In this document: positions 61,855 to 64,000 of the stretch, piece by piece
How the letters are laid out: each line of letters opens with the position of its first letter
Numbering within the stretch: the stretch's first letter is position 1
Notes under the pieces: generated by a model
Database searches by the model: none
What the model was told of the DNA's origin: nothing
What the model saw: only the letters and a program-made list of their open reading frames with translations
DNA from: CAVUWL01 sp963700105
GTDB lineage: Bacteria > Actinomycetota > Thermoleophilia > Solirubrobacterales > 70-9
DNA: 64,000 nucleotides
Direction of reading: 5' to 3'
NCBI GenBank assembly: GCA_963700105.1
Contig: CAVOWL010000006.1
Location: 310,001-374,000, forward strand
Program-made: the position numbers and the translations under genes

Positions 61855-63189
61855 TCAGGGCCTTGAGAATCTCGCTCGCAGTTGCGCCAGGCGCCGCCCA
61901 AGCTCGGCCTCCCGACCTCGGTCGGTCGGGAGGAAGAAGCGGCGGCCCTCAAGCCCCGCCGGCAAGAGCTGTTGATCGCTTAGCCCGTCGGGCTGATCGT
62001 GGGCATAGCGATAGCCGCTGCCGCGACCTAGCTTCTCCGCCCCGGGATAGTGGACGTCGCGAAGGTAGTCAGGAGGTGGCTTCGCACCGTTCTCGCGGAC
62101 CTCCTCACGGGCCGCCGAAAGACCTTTATAGGAGGCATTTGACTTCGGCGCGAGCGCCAGATGAACGCAGGCCTGGGCGAGGTTGAGCGCGCACTCCGGC
62201 ACCCCCACCCGATCGACCGCGCGGGCCGCGGCCTCGGCGATCAGAAGAGCTTGGGGATCGGCGTTCCCGATGTCCTCAGAAGCGAGGATGACCATGCGGC
62301 GGGCGATGAAGCGCGGGTCCTCGCCCCCCTCCAACATCACCGCCAGGTAGTAAAGGGAGGCATCCACATCAGAGCCCCGGGTGGCCTTGATCCAGGCGGA
62401 GATGAAATCGTAGTGGCGATCGCCATCGCGGTCATAATCGAGCGCCCGACGCTGCAGCGCATCCTCGATCGCCGCGACGTCGATCGGCTCCCCGGCCGAA
62501 CGCTCGGCGGCACGCTCCAGCGCGGCCAGCGCGACCCGGGCATCGCCACCGGCGCGCCTGGCGAGCATCGCCAGCGCCGCATCCTCTAAGGGGGGCGGCT
62601 CGGGCAGACCGTGCTCGGGATCAAGCAGCGCTCGCCGCAGCAGCGCTTCAAGCTGTGGGGGCTCCAGCGGGCGCAGCTCATAGACCTGACAGCGCGAGAG
62701 CAGGGCCGCGTTGACCTCAAAATAGGGGTTCTCGGTGGTTGCCCCAATCAAGGTCAGAAGTCCCTCCTCAACGGCGGGAAGCAGCGCGTCTTGCTGGGCC
62801 TTGTTGAAACGGTGGATCTCATCCAAAAAGAGCAGGGTCGGCCGACCTGAGCCGCTGCGGCGCTCGCGGGCACGCTCGATCACCGCTCGAATCTCAGCTC
62901 GCCCCGCGTTGACCGCTGACTCCTCCTCAAAGGCGCCCTCGGCCCGGCTGGCGGCGATCCGCGCAAGGGTCGTCTTGCCCGAGCCGGGCGGCCCATAGAG
63001 GATCGCGCTGTGGAGATGTCCAGACTCGATCGCGCCACGCAGGGCCGATCCCTCCCCGAGGATGTGCCCTTGACCCATGAGCTGATCTAGGCCGCGGGGG
63101 CGCATCCGCACCGCCAGCGGCGGCTTCGGTCCTCCCCGCGGTGGCTCCGACGGGCTCGCTTGCGGCGAATCAAAGAGTCGATCGTTCAC
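61855..63189 (-). CDS. rarA: Replication-associated recombination protein RarA (MgsA/WRNIP1 family)
   Basis: 444 residues from the GTG at 63189, the point where the family-like sequence starts (NDRLFDSPQ). AAA+ ATPase: PLAVRMRPRGLDQLMGQGHIL, Walker A GPPGSGKTTL, Walker B LLFLDEIHRF, sensor 1 GATTENPYFEVN, arginine finger LLSRCQVYEL; C-terminal tetramer domain with GDRHYDFISAWIKATRGSD and IARRMVILASEDIGNADP, a RarA hallmark. It acts at stalled replication forks. Length 444 matches the family (430-450). First gene of the DUF1385-mce-73aa-methyltransferase run or separately expressed, given the hairpin after it. Confidence 0.94.
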   Translation of the reverse strand: MNDRLFDSPQASPSEPPRGGPKPPLAVRMRPRGLDQLMGQGHILGEGSALRGAIESGHLHSAILYGPPGSGKTTLARIAASRAEGAFEEESAVNAGRAEIRAVIERARERRSGSGRPTLLFLDEIHRFNKAQQDALLPAVEEGLLTLIGATTENPYFEVNAALLSRCQVYELRPLEPPQLEALLRRALLDPEHGLPEPPPLEDAALAMLARRAGGDARVALAALERAAERSAGEPIDVAAIEDALQRRALDYDRDGDRHYDFISAWIKATRGSDVDASLYYLAVMLEGGEDPRFIARRMVILASEDIGNADPQALLIAEAAARAVDRVGVPECALNLAQACVHLALAPKSNASYKGLSAAREEVRENGAKPPPDYLRDVHYPGAEKLGRGSGYRYAHDQPDGLSDQQLLPAGLEGRRFFLPTDRGREAELGRRLAQLRARFSRP

Positions 63190-63252
63190 GATGGCTGAGT
63201 ATGAGGCCGGCGCAGGCGCCTCAAAGGCCCTCCCAGGGCCTAGAATCGAGCG

Positions 63253-64000
63253 ATGACCACGACAGCCCAGAGCCCCCCTTCCCACTCGACCCTGGAGTCA
63301 TTCAATCCCGCCAGCGGCGAGCTGGTTGGCTCGGTAGCGACAATCGGCGCCGAAGAGGTTGAGGGGATCGTTCAGGAGGTAGCCCGAATCCAGCCCGCCT
63401 GGGCTGAGCTCGGGCTCGCCAATCGGGCCCGATACATGCGCCGGGCCGCCGACGCGCTTCTCGACGACATCGATGAGATCGCCGATCTGTTGGTGGCCGA
63501 GCAGGGCAAGCCCCGGGTTGAGGCCTACACGATGGAGCTGCTCCCCACAGTCGATGCGCTGCACTGGTGCGCAAAGGCGGGACCACGGATCCTCGCCACC
63601 GAGAAGGTGCGGATGGTCCAGGCCTTCCTGATGAGCAAGAAAGCTCACTTCAGCTATGAGCCGATCGGGGTGGTTGGCGTGATCGCGCCCTGGAACTACC
63701 CGTGGTCGATTCCCTTCGGCGAGGTGGCGATCGCCCTGATGGCCGGCAACGGCGTCGTCCTCAAGCCGGCCAGCCTGACTCCCCTGCTCGGCGAGGCGAT
63801 CCGGCGCGTCTTTGAGAAGGGCGGCATTCCCGAGGGCCTTATCCGCGTCGTGCACGGCGGCGGCGCGGTCGGCGAGGCGCTGGCGAGCTCGAGCGTCGGC
63901 AAGGTCTTCTTCACCGGATCGGTGGGGGTCGGACGCCGGGTCGGGGAGGTCTGTGCTCAGCGGCTGAAGGGCTCGGTGCTCGAGCTGGGCGGTAAGGATC
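63253..64000 (+). CDS. Aldehyde dehydrogenase, N-terminal part (partial)
   Basis: The reading frame is open from the ATG at 63253 to the right edge, 249 residues seen. ALDH family: LESFNPASGELVGSV, APWNYPWSIPFGEVAIALMAGN (residues of the oxyanion/NAD region), FFTGSVGVGRRVGE (NAD loop), ending at LELGGKD with the general-base Glu region. The catalytic Cys lies beyond the window. YEPIGVVGVIAPWNYPW fits the succinate-semialdehyde or betaine-aldehyde class. It diverges from rarA, 63 bp apart. Confidence 0.9.
   Translation, partial: MTTTAQSPPSHSTLESFNPASGELVGSVATIGAEEVEGIVQEVARIQPAWAELGLANRARYMRRAADALLDDIDEIADLLVAEQGKPRVEAYTMELLPTVDALHWCAKAGPRILATEKVRMVQAFLMSKKAHFSYEPIGVVGVIAPWNYPWSIPFGEVAIALMAGNGVVLKPASLTPLLGEAIRRVFEKGGIPEGLIRVVHGGGAVGEALASSSVGKVFFTGSVGVGRRVGEVCAQRLKGSVLELGGKD

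Overview
The window is high-GC, densely coded DNA from an actinomycete-type bacterium. Many starts are GTG or TTG, ATGA/GTGA/TGATG gene overlaps are common, -10 boxes fit TANNNT, and LexA boxes are of the GAAC-N4-GTTC type. It also has a fused 2-oxoglutarate dehydrogenase E2-E1, a polyprenyl-phosphate phosphoribosyltransferase homologue and a cyclic-di-AMP riboswitch ahead of a cell-wall hydrolase. Together with a basic-tailed surface protein at the left edge and several small conserved unknowns, this suggests Actinomycetota, most likely class Thermoleophilia (inference from protein style; no 16S is present). No rRNA, tRNA, CRISPR array, insertion sequence or prophage was found. The region reads as chromosomal core with lineage-specific additions.

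Layout. 1-5.2 kb: end of a surface protein, a glutaredoxin/GST-N-like protein, a first two-component operon (small membrane protein, OmpR-type regulator, kinase, small secreted protein) and an APH-type phosphotransferase. 5.2-13.3 kb: a second kinase with a single-domain receiver, a DEAD-box helicase with a quinone reductase, a PfkB kinase, citrate synthase with two small unknowns, and the UbiA-type transferase. 13.4-16 kb: a third two-component operon that resembles the first and again carries a small secreted protein. 16.1-19.8 kb: an alkyl-DHAP synthase-like flavoprotein next to a fatty-acyl-reductase/SDR fusion, a possible ether-lipid pair. 19.8-27.2 kb: 2-oxoglutarate dehydrogenase fusion and aconitase, so with citrate synthase (10 kb) and fumarase (53 kb) four TCA-cycle steps lie in the window.

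27.3-35.2 kb: SDR, c-di-AMP riboswitch with an NlpC/P60 hydrolase, propionyl-CoA carboxylase beta, methylmalonyl-CoA mutase large subunit, UDP-glucuronate decarboxylase, a histone-H1-like basic protein under tandem LexA boxes, and an inositol-phosphatase-family enzyme. 35.2-44 kb: helicase-nuclease, PAC2 protein, two half-length TauE/SafE permeases, trehalose-6-phosphate phosphatase, an HhH-PHP protein, dolichol-phosphate-mannose synthase-like glycosyltransferase, thioredoxin and a tautomerase. 44-56 kb: IleS, SDR, FAD/Fe-S 2-hydroxyacid dehydrogenase plus a benzoylformate-decarboxylase-like enzyme in one operon, lipoprotein, FumC and an aldehyde dehydrogenase. 56-64 kb: AttH/CrtC-like protein, YchF, PAP2 phosphatase, BtrH-like protein, methyltransferase, methylmalonyl-CoA epimerase, DUF1385 protein, RarA and the start of another aldehyde dehydrogenase.

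How the genes work together. The carboxylase, epimerase and mutase form the propionyl-CoA to succinyl-CoA route feeding the TCA cycle, though they are scattered over 30 kb. The most interesting signals are the LexA-controlled H1-like gene, the full-length lipoyl-carrying E2-E1 fusion, an orphan promoter followed by a string of hairpins between convergent genes (candidate small RNA), the two look-alike kinase/secreted-protein modules, the ether-lipid pair, and several proteins with unusual architecture (split TauE, HhH-PHP without a polymerase core, a motor with degenerate motifs).
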